Shown here piece by piece: positions 19,190-27,578 of a DNA stretch of 64,000 nt (position 1 is its first letter; every line of letters starts with the position of its first letter). Location of the stretch: contig NZ_CP028369.1 in the NCBI RefSeq assembly GCF_003032475.1, positions 9,362,001-9,426,000 of the forward strand. Reading direction: 5' to 3'. Below the pieces are notes generated by a model that searched no databases, had not been told where the DNA came from, and saw nothing but the letters and a program-made list of their open reading frames with translations. The stretch is from Streptomyces sp. P3. Lineage in GTDB: Bacteria > Actinomycetota > Actinomycetes > Streptomycetales > Streptomycetaceae. The position numbers and the translations under genes were made by a program.

Positions 19190-20692
19190 GTGAGCGGACA
19201 ACCCAACACCCGTCTCTCGGACCTGTTCGGCCTGGCCGGCTGGTCCAAGGGCGAACTCGCGAGGCTGGTCAACCGGCAGGCGGCGGCCATGGGCCACCCC
19301 CAGCTGTCGACCGACACCTCCCGGGTGCGGCGGTGGATCGACACGGGAGAGATCCCGCGCGATCCGGTGCCGCGGGTGCTGGCGGCCCTGTTCACCGAGC
19401 GTCTCGGCCGTGTCGTGACCATCGAGGACCTCGGTCTGGTCCGGCACGGGCGTACAGGTAGACGGCCCGGCGGCGGGAGTGCTGAACATCCCGACGGCGT
19501 GCCGTGGGCGCCCGAACGGACTGCTGCGGTCCTCACCGAATTCACGGGAATGGACCTCATGCTCAACCGACGCGGTCTGGTGGGCGCGGGTGCCGCGCTC
19601 ACCGCGGGATCAGCTCTCAGCAGCGCCATGTACGACTGGCTGCACACCGACCCCACTCTCTCCGCCGACGCTCCCGCCGTCGGCCATCCGCTCGCGCACC
19701 ATGCCGATCCCGCCGGGTTCGACCGCTACGAGGCCGCTCCCATCGGGGCGGAGGAGGTCGACGAACTGGAGCGCTCGGTCGAGGTGTTCCGGGCCTGGGA
19801 CGCGGCCCGCGGAGGCGGGCTGCAACGCAAGGCGGTCGTGGGACAGCTCAACGAGGTGGGCGGCATCCTCGCCTACCGTCACCCCGCTCATCTCCAGCGA
19901 CGCCTGTGGGGCGTCGCGGCCAACCTCGCCGTCCTCGCCGGCTGGATGTCGCACGACGTCGGCCTCGAACCCACCGCCCAGAAGTACTTCGTCATCGCCG
20001 CCCATGCCGCACGGGAGGGCGGCGACCGCCCGCGGGCCGGCGAGGCGCTGTCCCGCGCCGCCCGGCAGATGGTGCACCTCGGACGGCCCGACGACGCCCT
20101 CGACCTGATGAAACTGGCCCAGTCCGGCTCCGGCGAGGAGGTGCTGCCGCGCACCCGGGCGATGTTCCACACCATCGAGGCCTGGGCGCAGGCGGCGATG
20201 GGCAAGGGGCAGGCCATGCGGCGCACCCTCGGCCGGGCGGAGGACCTCTTCGTCTCCGACAAGGGCGACGTCGCCCCGCCGTCCTGGATGCAGACCTTCA
20301 GGGACGAGGATCTGTACGGGATGCAGGCTCTCGCCTACCGCACGCTGGCCGAGTTCGAGCCGCAGGCGGCCGCTCACGCCCAGTACTACGCGGAGAAGGC
20401 CCTCGCGCTGCGTGTCGACGGGCGCGAGCGGTCCAAGATCTTCGACCATCTGTCCATGGCGTCCGCCTGCTTCATCGCGGACGACCCCGAACAGGCGGAC
20501 CGCTTCGCACGGTTGGCCCTGATGTCGATGGGGTCGAACTCCTCCCGGCGCACCTGGGACCGGCTGAGCCAGATGTACCGGCTCACCGCGGAGTACGCCC
20601 GCTACCCGAGGATCAGCGAACTGCGCGAGGAGATCCGGCTGGCGCTGCCCAAGCAGAAGGGCGCGAAAGGGGGCGGCAGCGCCCGGGCGTGA
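19190..20692 (+). CDS. NsdA-like regulator (HTH plus TPR-like repeats)
   Basis: 500-aa protein resembling NsdA, a negative regulator of Streptomyces differentiation and antibiotic production. The N-terminus (about 5-85) looks like an XRE-type DNA-binding region: LSDLFGLAGWSKGELARLV, RVRRWIDTGEIPRDP and LAALFTERLGRVVTIEDLGL. Residues about 190-480 are Ala-rich helical pairs of TPR type (AGEALSRAARQMVHLGRPDDALDLM). Start is GTG at 19190 after GGGGG. Both flanking genes carry TTA codons, which fits a developmental setting. The NsdA assignment is by resemblance; a paralogue is possible. Confidence 0.7.
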   Translation: MSGQPNTRLSDLFGLAGWSKGELARLVNRQAAAMGHPQLSTDTSRVRRWIDTGEIPRDPVPRVLAALFTERLGRVVTIEDLGLVRHGRTGRRPGGGSAEHPDGVPWAPERTAAVLTEFTGMDLMLNRRGLVGAGAALTAGSALSSAMYDWLHTDPTLSADAPAVGHPLAHHADPAGFDRYEAAPIGAEEVDELERSVEVFRAWDAARGGGLQRKAVVGQLNEVGGILAYRHPAHLQRRLWGVAANLAVLAGWMSHDVGLEPTAQKYFVIAAHAAREGGDRPRAGEALSRAARQMVHLGRPDDALDLMKLAQSGSGEEVLPRTRAMFHTIEAWAQAAMGKGQAMRRTLGRAEDLFVSDKGDVAPPSWMQTFRDEDLYGMQALAYRTLAEFEPQAAAHAQYYAEKALALRVDGRERSKIFDHLSMASACFIADDPEQADRFARLALMSMGSNSSRRTWDRLSQMYRLTAEYARYPRISELREEIRLALPKQKGAKGGGSARA

Positions 20693-20739
20693 GCGAGTCG
20701 GCTTCCTTGTCGCCACCCGTCACCGGGTCGCCCGGCCTG

Positions 20740-22131
20740 CTACCGGGTCACCCGGGCGACGAGCACGCAGGCGTCGTCGGTGCGTGCGGCCGCACCGCAC
20801 TCCTGCACGGCCGCTTCGACGCACTCCAGGGCGCTGTCTGCTCCGTCCAGGAGTGGGGCCAGGGCGAGGAGACGGTCGGCGGGGGCCAGGCCGTCGGTGT
20901 GCAGCAGGATCAGGTCGCCCTCGCGGAGGGTCTCCTCGGCCTGCTCGTAGGCGGCGCGTGGGGCGGTTCCGAGCAGGGAGCCCGCCGGTGCCCGCAGTCG
21001 GCGCCCCGTCCCGTCGCGGAACAGCAGCGGGGCGGGGTGGCCGGCCTGCGCCCACACCAGGGTGCGGGTCTGCGGCCGGTATCGGCAGCAGACGGCGCTG
21101 CCGAGGACCGGTCGGACGGTGGCGTCCAGTAACTGGTTCAGCCAGGACAGCAGCCGGGCCGGCCGGGCGCCCGCCATGGCCATGCCGCGCAGGGCGCCCA
21201 GCAGCATCGCGGTGTTCGAGGTGACGGCCGGACCGTGTCCGGTGAGATCGCCGACGCTGAGCAGCGTCTCGGCGTCGGGGAGTTCGAGCGCGTCGTACCA
21301 GTCGCCGCCGATCAGGGAGGTGGTCGCGGCGGGCAGATAACGGGCGGCGACGTCGAGTGTGCTCGGGCCCTCGTGCGGCAGGCGCAGGGGGACGCGGTGC
21401 GGGGGCAGGACGGCTTCCTGCAGTTGGACCGCCAGCCGGTGCTCGGTCTGTGCCTGCCGCCGGGCCTGCAGCGAGTCGTGGCTCTCGCGCACCGCGCGCT
21501 CGTTGCGCCGCAGTTCGCTGACGTCGCGCAGTACGGCCCACATGGAGGCGGTGGCGCCGTCGGAGTCGAGCACCGGTTCGCCCATCATGTGCACGGTGCG
21601 ATGGGTGCCCGTCGGGCGCAGGATGCGGAACTCGCCGTCGATGGGCCGGGCGTCGACCAGGCAGTCCGTGACCATCGCGGTCAGTCGGGGCCGGTCCTCC
21701 TCGAGGACGAGGCAGGGGAGTTCGTCGAGGGTGAGCGGGGGAGTGGCCGGATCGCGGCCGAGGATCCGGTAGAGCTCCTCGGACCACACGGCTTCGTCCG
21801 TCAGCAGGTTCCACTCGGCGCTGCCGACCCGGCTGAGCAGGGACTCGGGCCGGGGAGCCGCGGCCGCGGGCGGCGGGCCGGCGGACGGAACCGGCCGCGG
21901 GCCGTCCCGTAACTGGGCCAAGTGGGCGTCGAGGTCCTCGAGTTGGTGTCGGGCCAGATCGTAGAGGGCGCGCTGCCAGCGTCCCTCGGGGTCCGTCGCG
22001 TCGCCCTGGGCGTCCTGTCGTACGGCGTCCATGTCGCCCTTGAGCCGTCGGGTCTGCGAGATCAGCGCGTCCACCGAGCCGCGCGCCGGCGGCTGGGCGG
22101 CTGGGTGATCCGCGAAGACGTGGGGCGGCAT
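20740..22131 (-). CDS. PAS-PP2C (SpoIIE/RsbU-type) phosphatase with a TTA codon
   Basis: 463-aa signalling phosphatase expected to dephosphorylate an anti-anti-sigma factor. A PAS domain (about 100-215; SAEWNLLTDEAVWSEELYRILGRD, GEFRILRPTGTHRTVHMMGEPV) is followed by a coiled linker and a SpoIIE domain (about 235-463; AVQLQEAVLPP, GGDWYDALELPD, VGDLTGHGPAV, LLLHTDGL). Leu74 is a TTA codon (21910-21912), so translation should depend on bldA. A SigB/F-type factor and an RsbW-like protein lie at 58-60 kb, but no direct link is shown. Confidence 0.9.
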   Translation of the reverse strand: MPPHVFADHPAAQPPARGSVDALISQTRRLKGDMDAVRQDAQGDATDPEGRWQRALYDLARHQLEDLDAHLAQLRDGPRPVPSAGPPPAAAAPRPESLLSRVGSAEWNLLTDEAVWSEELYRILGRDPATPPLTLDELPCLVLEEDRPRLTAMVTDCLVDARPIDGEFRILRPTGTHRTVHMMGEPVLDSDGATASMWAVLRDVSELRRNERAVRESHDSLQARRQAQTEHRLAVQLQEAVLPPHRVPLRLPHEGPSTLDVAARYLPAATTSLIGGDWYDALELPDAETLLSVGDLTGHGPAVTSNTAMLLGALRGMAMAGARPARLLSWLNQLLDATVRPVLGSAVCCRYRPQTRTLVWAQAGHPAPLLFRDGTGRRLRAPAGSLLGTAPRAAYEQAEETLREGDLILLHTDGLAPADRLLALAPLLDGADSALECVEAAVQECGAAARTDDACVLVARVTR

Positions 22132-22480
22132 GACGCTCTCCGATGCGGGACGGTTCGACGAAGGCTGACGCGAGGGCCGTTACGACTGTGGCACAGCCCG
22201 CGACGCGGTGTAAGGGATTTGGCAACACACGATTCGGTGGTGCTTCCGGCATATGCCAGTGTCTTCACGGAGGGGTGGACGAGTACGGCCCGAGTCTCTC
22301 CGGGGGGTTTCAAGTCGTAGACAGAGTACGTGACTTGAGGGACCCGTGAGGGGGCTGAGGTGAGTGTCATCCGGGTGTTCGACGGGCGTATGTTCTACGC
22401 CTTCGGCGGTGTGATGCAGGTCACATTAATTGGTCCCGGAGAAGGCGTAATGCGATCGGCCTCCGCGAGGTCCTATGTGC
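22132..22480. other. divergent intergenic region, no gene seen
   Basis: About 350 bp between the divergent phosphatase and SsgA-like genes. It is less GC-rich than its surroundings in 22370-22450 (for example TCACATTAATTGG), which fits promoter DNA for a developmental gene. I could not define -35/-10 elements and see no gene. Confidence 0.5.
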
Positions 22481-22894
22481 ATGGACACCACTCTGGAACA
22501 ACTCGTCCGCGCCCGGTTGATCACCGCGGAGGACCAGGCGCTGCCCGTGCCCGCCACGCTCCGCTACGACTCCGCCGACCCGTTCGCCGTGCACGTCGAC
22601 TTCCCGCCGGAGGTCTCCCTCGCCGGTGAGCCGGTCACCTGGACCTTCGGCCGCGGACTGCTGGAGCAGGGCGTGGACGGTCCGGCCGGGAGCGGTGACG
22701 TGCACATCTGGCCCTGCGGGCAGGCCCGGACGGTGATGGAGTTCCACTCCCCGCTCGGGATGGCCCTGCTCCAGTTCGACACCAAGGCTCTGCGCCGCTT
22801 CCTGCTGCGCAGCTACGCGGTCGTGGCCCGTGGCCGGGAGGACGTCGGCGGCGCGGTCGAACGGGGTCTGCAGGCCCTGCTCGGCAACGTCTGA
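22481..22894 (+). CDS. SsgA-like sporulation/cell-division protein (SALP)
   Basis: 137-aa SsgA/SsgB-family protein, unique to sporulating actinomycetes, where members guide septum placement and spore maturation. Typical features are LPVPATLRYDSADPFAVHV, VTWTFGRGLLEQG, GDVHIWPCG and SPLGMALLQFDTKALRRFL. I chose ATG 22481 (GCGAGG ten bases upstream); ATG 22475 two codons earlier is possible. The paralogue letter (SsgC-SsgG) cannot be fixed from sequence alone. Confidence 0.9.
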   Translation: MDTTLEQLVRARLITAEDQALPVPATLRYDSADPFAVHVDFPPEVSLAGEPVTWTFGRGLLEQGVDGPAGSGDVHIWPCGQARTVMEFHSPLGMALLQFDTKALRRFLLRSYAVVARGREDVGGAVERGLQALLGNV

Positions 22895-22907
22895 GGTCCG
22901 CTCCGGC

Positions 22908-23933
22908 TCAACGGCCGCCGGCGGCGTACAGTCCGGGGCGCGGGGCGAGTTCGACGGGGACGCGCGCCCCGCTCCCGAGGGCCCGGACCCCGGCCTCGGC
23001 GACGGCCGAGGCCGCGTAGCCGTCCCACGCGGACGGGCCGGTGACCCGACCGCGCCGCGTGGCGTCGACCCAGGTCTGCACCTCCCGGTCGTAGGCGTCC
23101 GCGAACCGCACGAGGTAGTCCTGCGGCACCTCCGCGCAGGCGGCGCCGCGTGCGGTGACGAGCATGCCGTGATCGTCGCCGATACGCGCGCTGCCCGCCT
23201 CGCACACGGCCTCGCAGCGCACCTGGTACCCGAAGCCGCAGTTGACGAAGACCTCCACGTCGACCAGGGCGCCGCCGGCGGTCTCGAAGAGCACGAACTG
23301 GGGGTCCAGCAGGCCCTGCGGGGCGCCGGACGAGGCGTGCGGCCGCAGCACCGAGACCGAGGTCAGCTCCTGGCCGAGCAGCCAGCGGGCCGCGTCGATC
23401 TCGTGCGACACCGAACTGTCGACCAGCATCGCGCTGGTGAAGCCCGGTGGCGAGGACACGTTGCGGTGCACGCAGTGCAGCATCAGCGGCCGTCCGAGCC
23501 GTCCGTCGTCCAGCAGCGTCTTCAGCCTGCGGTACTCGGCGTCGTACCGCCGCATGAATCCGATCTGCGCCAGCCGCCGTCCGAGCCGGGCCTCCGCCTC
23601 CAGCACGCGCAACGCCCCCGCCGTGTCCGGCACCATGGGTTTCTCGCAGAGCACCGGAAGCCCGCGGGCGAAGGCCGCGAGCAGCGCCTCCTGGTGGGCG
23701 GGGCCGGGCGAGGCGATCAGCACCGCCTCGACGCCGGGCGCGTCGAGCGCGGCCTCCGCCTCCGAGTGGACCGTCACCGCCTCGATGCCGGCCACGGCCT
23801 CCTCGGCGCGCGCGGTGTCGGGGTCGGCCACGGCGGCCACCCTGGCCCCGCTCACCACGCGGTCCAGGCGGCGCACGTGGTCGGCGCCCATGTGTCCGGC
23901 ACCCAGTACGGCCACGCCCAGCAGGTCGCCCAC
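22908..23933 (-). CDS. Gfo/Idh/MocA-family oxidoreductase
   Basis: 341-aa NAD(P)-dependent sugar dehydrogenase-family protein, inositol 2-dehydrogenase-like. The N-terminal Rossmann fold has [17 protein letters not shown] and AVADPD; the family motif is PVLCEKPM (about residues 95-102). The catalytic region has [16 protein letters not shown] (His of the Gfo/Idh site) and the C-terminal domain is beta-rich. There are no inositol catabolic genes nearby, so the substrate is open. It converges on the SsgA-like gene with a 13-bp gap. Confidence 0.88.
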   Translation of the reverse strand: MGDLLGVAVLGAGHMGADHVRRLDRVVSGARVAAVADPDTARAEEAVAGIEAVTVHSEAEAALDAPGVEAVLIASPGPAHQEALLAAFARGLPVLCEKPMVPDTAGALRVLEAEARLGRRLAQIGFMRRYDAEYRRLKTLLDDGRLGRPLMLHCVHRNVSSPPGFTSAMLVDSSVSHEIDAARWLLGQELTSVSVLRPHASSGAPQGLLDPQFVLFETAGGALVDVEVFVNCGFGYQVRCEAVCEAGSARIGDDHGMLVTARGAACAEVPQDYLVRFADAYDREVQTWVDATRRGRVTGPSAWDGYAASAVAEAGVRALGSGARVPVELAPRPGLYAAGGR

Positions 23934-24018
23934 GCGCCCGCCCCCTCCCGGTCGACGATCACGCCGTAGCGTACGTCGCCGGGGGCGGCGCCTGGACAGG
24001 GCCGGGGCGAGCCCGGGA

Positions 24019-25113
24019 TCAGTAGCGCAGCACGCCCGCGATGCCGTCCGCGTCGCCCAGGGTGCCGTCCGGCACGAAACGCACCGCGGCGCCCGTCTCC
24101 AGGCACTGCTCGACGATCTCGTCGACGATGTCCTCCCGGGCGTCCAGGTCGCCGCTCATGGCCGGGACCAGGTGGTCGCCGTGGTCGCGGACCGTGATCC
24201 GGTAGTTCTCCTCGACCGCCAGCAGCCGGACCCGGCCCTCTCGCGCGTTCTGCCACAGCTCGTCGACGCCGGCCGCGAACATGCGGTGCCCGCGCGCCGA
24301 GTCCAGGACCCGGGTGACCGACGCCGCGTCCCGGCGGGACTCCGCGTCCAGCCGCGGTCTCACCGCCTGCCACACGGCCTCCGGCGGGCCGTGCGAGAGT
24401 CCGCCGTGCGCGATGTGCAGCGCGTCGCGGGTGACGCCGCGCAGCTCGTCGAGGAGCGACAGCGCCGCCGGCTCGCCGGTGACGACCAGCGGCCGCGGGT
24501 GCGCGCGCAGCAGTCTGCCCACGGCGGTGTCGGCGTCGCGCAGGAAGTGGCGGGTGCCCTCGTCGCGGAACGTGCTGGGCAGGTCGCCGGTCCGCTGCAT
24601 GCGCTCGGCGTCGAAGTTCGGCTGGCTTCTGACCAGCGGGAAGCCGCCGGAATGCTCCTCGGTCACCCGGTCGGCGCCGCCGTTCCACAGCGTGACGCGA
24701 TCGGCGGACACCGAGAGCGCCCAGAACGGCCGCTCGGCGGCCTGCGCGGAGACCAGGTTGCGCGTCAGGAACGTGTCGGAGAGCACGACGCGTTCGGGCA
24801 CGGGACGGGCCAGCGACCACACCTGGTGCTCGCCCGGCGCCGCGTAGATGACCAGGCCGTCCTCGCTGTGCGTCAGGTCGACCTCGGCCAGCGCGCGATC
24901 GAGCTGTCCCGCGACGTCGGCGCGCCGCTCGCGGGTGATCGCCGGGTCGTGCTCCAGCTGTCTCTTCGCCTCGGCCACGACGTTGCGCAGCCGGACCCGG
25001 TCCTGGGCGTTGTCGGGTTCGCGCCGGTGGGTCGGCGTCAGCACGGACACCGCCGGATAGGGGCGCGGGCGGCGCAGTTCGGAGAGGGTGGCGGGGCTGA
25101 GTGCGTGCTCCAT
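24019..25113 (-). CDS. baeRF3-type (bacterial eRF1/pelota-like) protein
   Basis: 364-aa protein resembling the bacterial archaeo-eukaryotic release factor family 3, often mislabelled chemotaxis protein. Supporting segments are [20 protein letters not shown] near the N-terminus, [32 protein letters not shown], and the second domain [18 protein letters not shown]. The C-terminal ARFVP-like [22 protein letters not shown] matches an L7Ae-like end. It may bind ribosomes or act as a hydrolase; this is not established. ATG at 25113 chosen. Confidence 0.7.
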   Translation of the reverse strand: MEHALSPATLSELRRPRPYPAVSVLTPTHRREPDNAQDRVRLRNVVAEAKRQLEHDPAITRERRADVAGQLDRALAEVDLTHSEDGLVIYAAPGEHQVWSLARPVPERVVLSDTFLTRNLVSAQAAERPFWALSVSADRVTLWNGGADRVTEEHSGGFPLVRSQPNFDAERMQRTGDLPSTFRDEGTRHFLRDADTAVGRLLRAHPRPLVVTGEPAALSLLDELRGVTRDALHIAHGGLSHGPPEAVWQAVRPRLDAESRRDAASVTRVLDSARGHRMFAAGVDELWQNAREGRVRLLAVEENYRITVRDHGDHLVPAMSGDLDAREDIVDEIVEQCLETGAAVRFVPDGTLGDADGIAGVLRY

Positions 25114-25242
25114 ACGAGCACGATAGGTCCGAATCACGTATCAGGCATTCGGGGCAATAACGGGGCGGGATCGGCGCCGGGGAGGCGGCCGGGGTCACAC
25201 TTCGGTCTCCCCGGCGGCCGTCGGTGACGACGACCCCGGCGG

Positions 25243-25269
25243 CCGGTTACCGTACGCGTCAGTAACCGG
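25243..25269. promoter_or_regulatory. inverted repeat upstream of hydrolase gene
   Basis: Perfect 8-bp arms CCGGTTAC and GTAACCGG with an 11-bp spacer, ending 22 bp before the ATG of the alpha/beta hydrolase. Position and symmetry suggest a repressor operator overlapping the promoter. Confidence 0.5.
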
Positions 25270-25291
25270 GACCGCACCGCAGGAGGCACCC

Positions 25292-26074
25292 ATGCCGCAG
25301 CTCGAAGTCGACGGCGCAGCACTGACCTACGACGACGAGGGCCCGCACGACGGCGACGGCGTGCCCCTGGTCTTCGTGCACGGCTGGACGGCCGACCGGC
25401 ACCGCTGGGACCACCAGATGGCGCACTTCGCCGGGAAGCGCCGGGTGATCCGGTTCGACCTGAGAGGCCACGGCGAGAGCACCGGGGCCGGCGTGAAGAC
25501 GGTCGAGGAGCTGGCACGGGACCTCCTCGCCCTCCTCGACCACCTGGACATCGACAGGTTCGTGCCGGTCGGCCACTCGATGGGCGGGATGATCTCGCAG
25601 ACCGTGGCCCTCTCCCACCCCCAGCGGGTGGAGCGCATGGTGCTGGTGAACTCCATCGGCCGCATGACCTACAGCCGGGGCCGAGGACTGCTGATGGGCG
25701 TCTCCACCCTCGTCCCCTTCAAGCTGTTCGTCGCCGCCAACATCCAGCGCGCCTTCGCCCCCGGTTACCCGCGCGACGAGATCCGCGCGTACGTCAAGTC
25801 CTCGGCGGACACCCCGCGCGAGGTGGTCATGACCCTGTACGGCGCCATGCGGGCCTTCGACGTCCTCGACCGGGCCGGGGAGATCCAGGCGCCGACGCTG
25901 ATGATCCACGGCTACCACGACATCCAGCTCCCGGTGCGTCAGATGCTGCGGCTGGCCATGGCCTACCCGGACGCCACCGTGCGCATCATCGACGCCGGTC
26001 ACGAACTCCCCGTGGAGAAGCCCGCCGAGCTGACCGCGGCGATCGACGCCTTCGTGACCGGCAGCCCCGCGTAG
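25292..26074 (+). CDS. alpha/beta hydrolase
   Basis: 260-aa alpha/beta-hydrolase-fold enzyme. Features are the oxyanion-hole motif VFVHGWTADRHRW (about residues 27-39), FDLRGHGES, the nucleophile elbow GHSMGG (Ser near residue 93), a C-terminal acid in MIHGYHDIQLPV and the catalytic His in IIDAGHELPVEKP. GGAGGCACCC precedes the ATG. It is monocistronic and convergent with the flavoprotein gene. Likely an esterase, peroxidase-like or C-C hydrolase; substrate unknown. Confidence 0.87.
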   Translation: MPQLEVDGAALTYDDEGPHDGDGVPLVFVHGWTADRHRWDHQMAHFAGKRRVIRFDLRGHGESTGAGVKTVEELARDLLALLDHLDIDRFVPVGHSMGGMISQTVALSHPQRVERMVLVNSIGRMTYSRGRGLLMGVSTLVPFKLFVAANIQRAFAPGYPRDEIRAYVKSSADTPREVVMTLYGAMRAFDVLDRAGEIQAPTLMIHGYHDIQLPVRQMLRLAMAYPDATVRIIDAGHELPVEKPAELTAAIDAFVTGSPA

Positions 26075-26087
26075 GCCCCGCGCGGAG

Positions 26088-27578
26088 TCACCCGAAGCTG
26101 TCCGGGTCCGCCGCCTTCCAGTCCGCCGCCCACGACTCGGGCGCTCCGGCGAGCAGTTCGCCCGGCGCGAGCCACTCGTACAGCTCCGCGTACGAGCGCT
26201 CCGTGCCGGGCCCGGTACGCCGGACCAGCTGGGCGGGGGTGAGCCCGCCCGGTTCGCGCACGCCCATCGCGGCCATGATCCGCATCGCGTCACGGACCGT
26301 CTCGCGCTGGTAGCGCCGGACCTGGCGGGCCTTGTCGGCCACCTGCAGCGCGCGGGTCCGCAACGGGTCCTGCGTCGCCACACCGGCCGGACAGGCGCCG
26401 GTGTGGCAGCGCCCGGCCCGCACACAGCCGAGGGCGAGCATCATCGCACGGGCCGCGTTGGTGTAGTCGGCGCCCTGTACGAGCCGCCGGACGATGTCCG
26501 AGCCCGACGCCACCCGCCCGCTCGCCCCGATCCGCACCCGGTCCCGCAGGCCGACGCCGGCCAGCGCGTTGTGCACCGTGATCAGCCCCTGGGTGAGCGG
26601 CATGCCCAGCCGCCCGGCGAACTCCGCCGGCGCGGCGCCCGTACCGCCCTCCGACCCGTCCACCACCACGAAGTCCGGCGTCACGCCCTCCGCCGCCATC
26701 GCCCGGCAGACCGCGAGGAACTCCCGCCGCGACCCCACGCACAGCTTGAACCCGGTCGGCTTGCCACCCGCGAGCTCCCGCAACCGGGCCACGAACAGCA
26801 CCAGTTCGCGCGGTGTCGCGAACGTCCGGTGGACGGGCGGCGACACCACGGGCTCGCCCACCGGCACGTCGCGCTCCCGCGCGATCTCGACGCCCACCTT
26901 CGCGCCCGGCAGGACCGATCCGCTGCCCGGCGCCGCGCCCTGCGACAGCTTCAGCGACACGCACCTCACCTCGGGCAGCGCCGCCTTGTCCGCGAACACC
27001 CGCTCGTCGAACCCGCCGTCGGCGGTACGGCAGCCGAAGTACCCGGTCCCGATCTCCCACACGAGGTCGCCCCCGCCGCGCAGATGATGCTCCGACAGCC
27101 CGCCCTCGCCGGTGTCCTGGGCGAAACGCCCCAGCGCGGCACCCCGGTTGAGAGCGAGGACCGCGCGCGAGGACAGCGCGCCGAAGCTCATCGCGGACAC
27201 GTTCAGCAGGGCCATGTCGTACGGCTGGGAGCAGTCGGGGCCGCCCACCCGCACCGACGGCGGCTCCTGCGCCGCCTCGACGGGACGCAGCGAGGGCACC
27301 AGGTACTCGTGCCCGTCGGGCTCACCGGAGGCGTCGACGGGCCGCTCCGGGCCGGGGCCCCGGGGCAGCGCCCGCGCCGTCGGGTACCGCAGCCGTCCGA
27401 CCAGTGGATGGTTGCGCGGCACGGAGCGGCCGCGCTGCAGCAGATCCCGCAGGCCGAGGCACGCCGTCGCCAACAGCGGTGCGGCGGCGAACCACCACCG
27501 GGCGGACAGGGCGGCCGCGGCGGCCGTCGCCACGGCGGCGCACAGGGCGACGAGCAGCAGCGGCAGGAACCGGCGCAC
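26088..27578 (-). CDS. FMN-binding glutamate synthase-family protein
   Basis: 496-aa protein related to the FMN/Fe-S synthase domain of glutamate synthase, as a stand-alone form. Two N-terminal hydrophobic segments (about 3-45) suggest membrane anchoring. Core motifs are MSFGALSSRAVLALNRGAA, TGEGGLSEHH, DGSEGGTGAAPAEF, IGASGRVASGSDIVRRL and CVRAGRCHTGACPAGVATQDP. The three cysteines of the last motif could hold a 3Fe-4S cluster as in GltB. The GTG start directly follows the aminopeptidase stop (TGAGTG), implying co-translation. Function in vivo is uncertain. Confidence 0.85.
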   Translation of the reverse strand: MRRFLPLLLVALCAAVATAAAAALSARWWFAAAPLLATACLGLRDLLQRGRSVPRNHPLVGRLRYPTARALPRGPGPERPVDASGEPDGHEYLVPSLRPVEAAQEPPSVRVGGPDCSQPYDMALLNVSAMSFGALSSRAVLALNRGAALGRFAQDTGEGGLSEHHLRGGGDLVWEIGTGYFGCRTADGGFDERVFADKAALPEVRCVSLKLSQGAAPGSGSVLPGAKVGVEIARERDVPVGEPVVSPPVHRTFATPRELVLFVARLRELAGGKPTGFKLCVGSRREFLAVCRAMAAEGVTPDFVVVDGSEGGTGAAPAEFAGRLGMPLTQGLITVHNALAGVGLRDRVRIGASGRVASGSDIVRRLVQGADYTNAARAMMLALGCVRAGRCHTGACPAGVATQDPLRTRALQVADKARQVRRYQRETVRDAMRIMAAMGVREPGGLTPAQLVRRTGPGTERSYAELYEWLAPGELLAGAPESWAADWKAADPDSFG

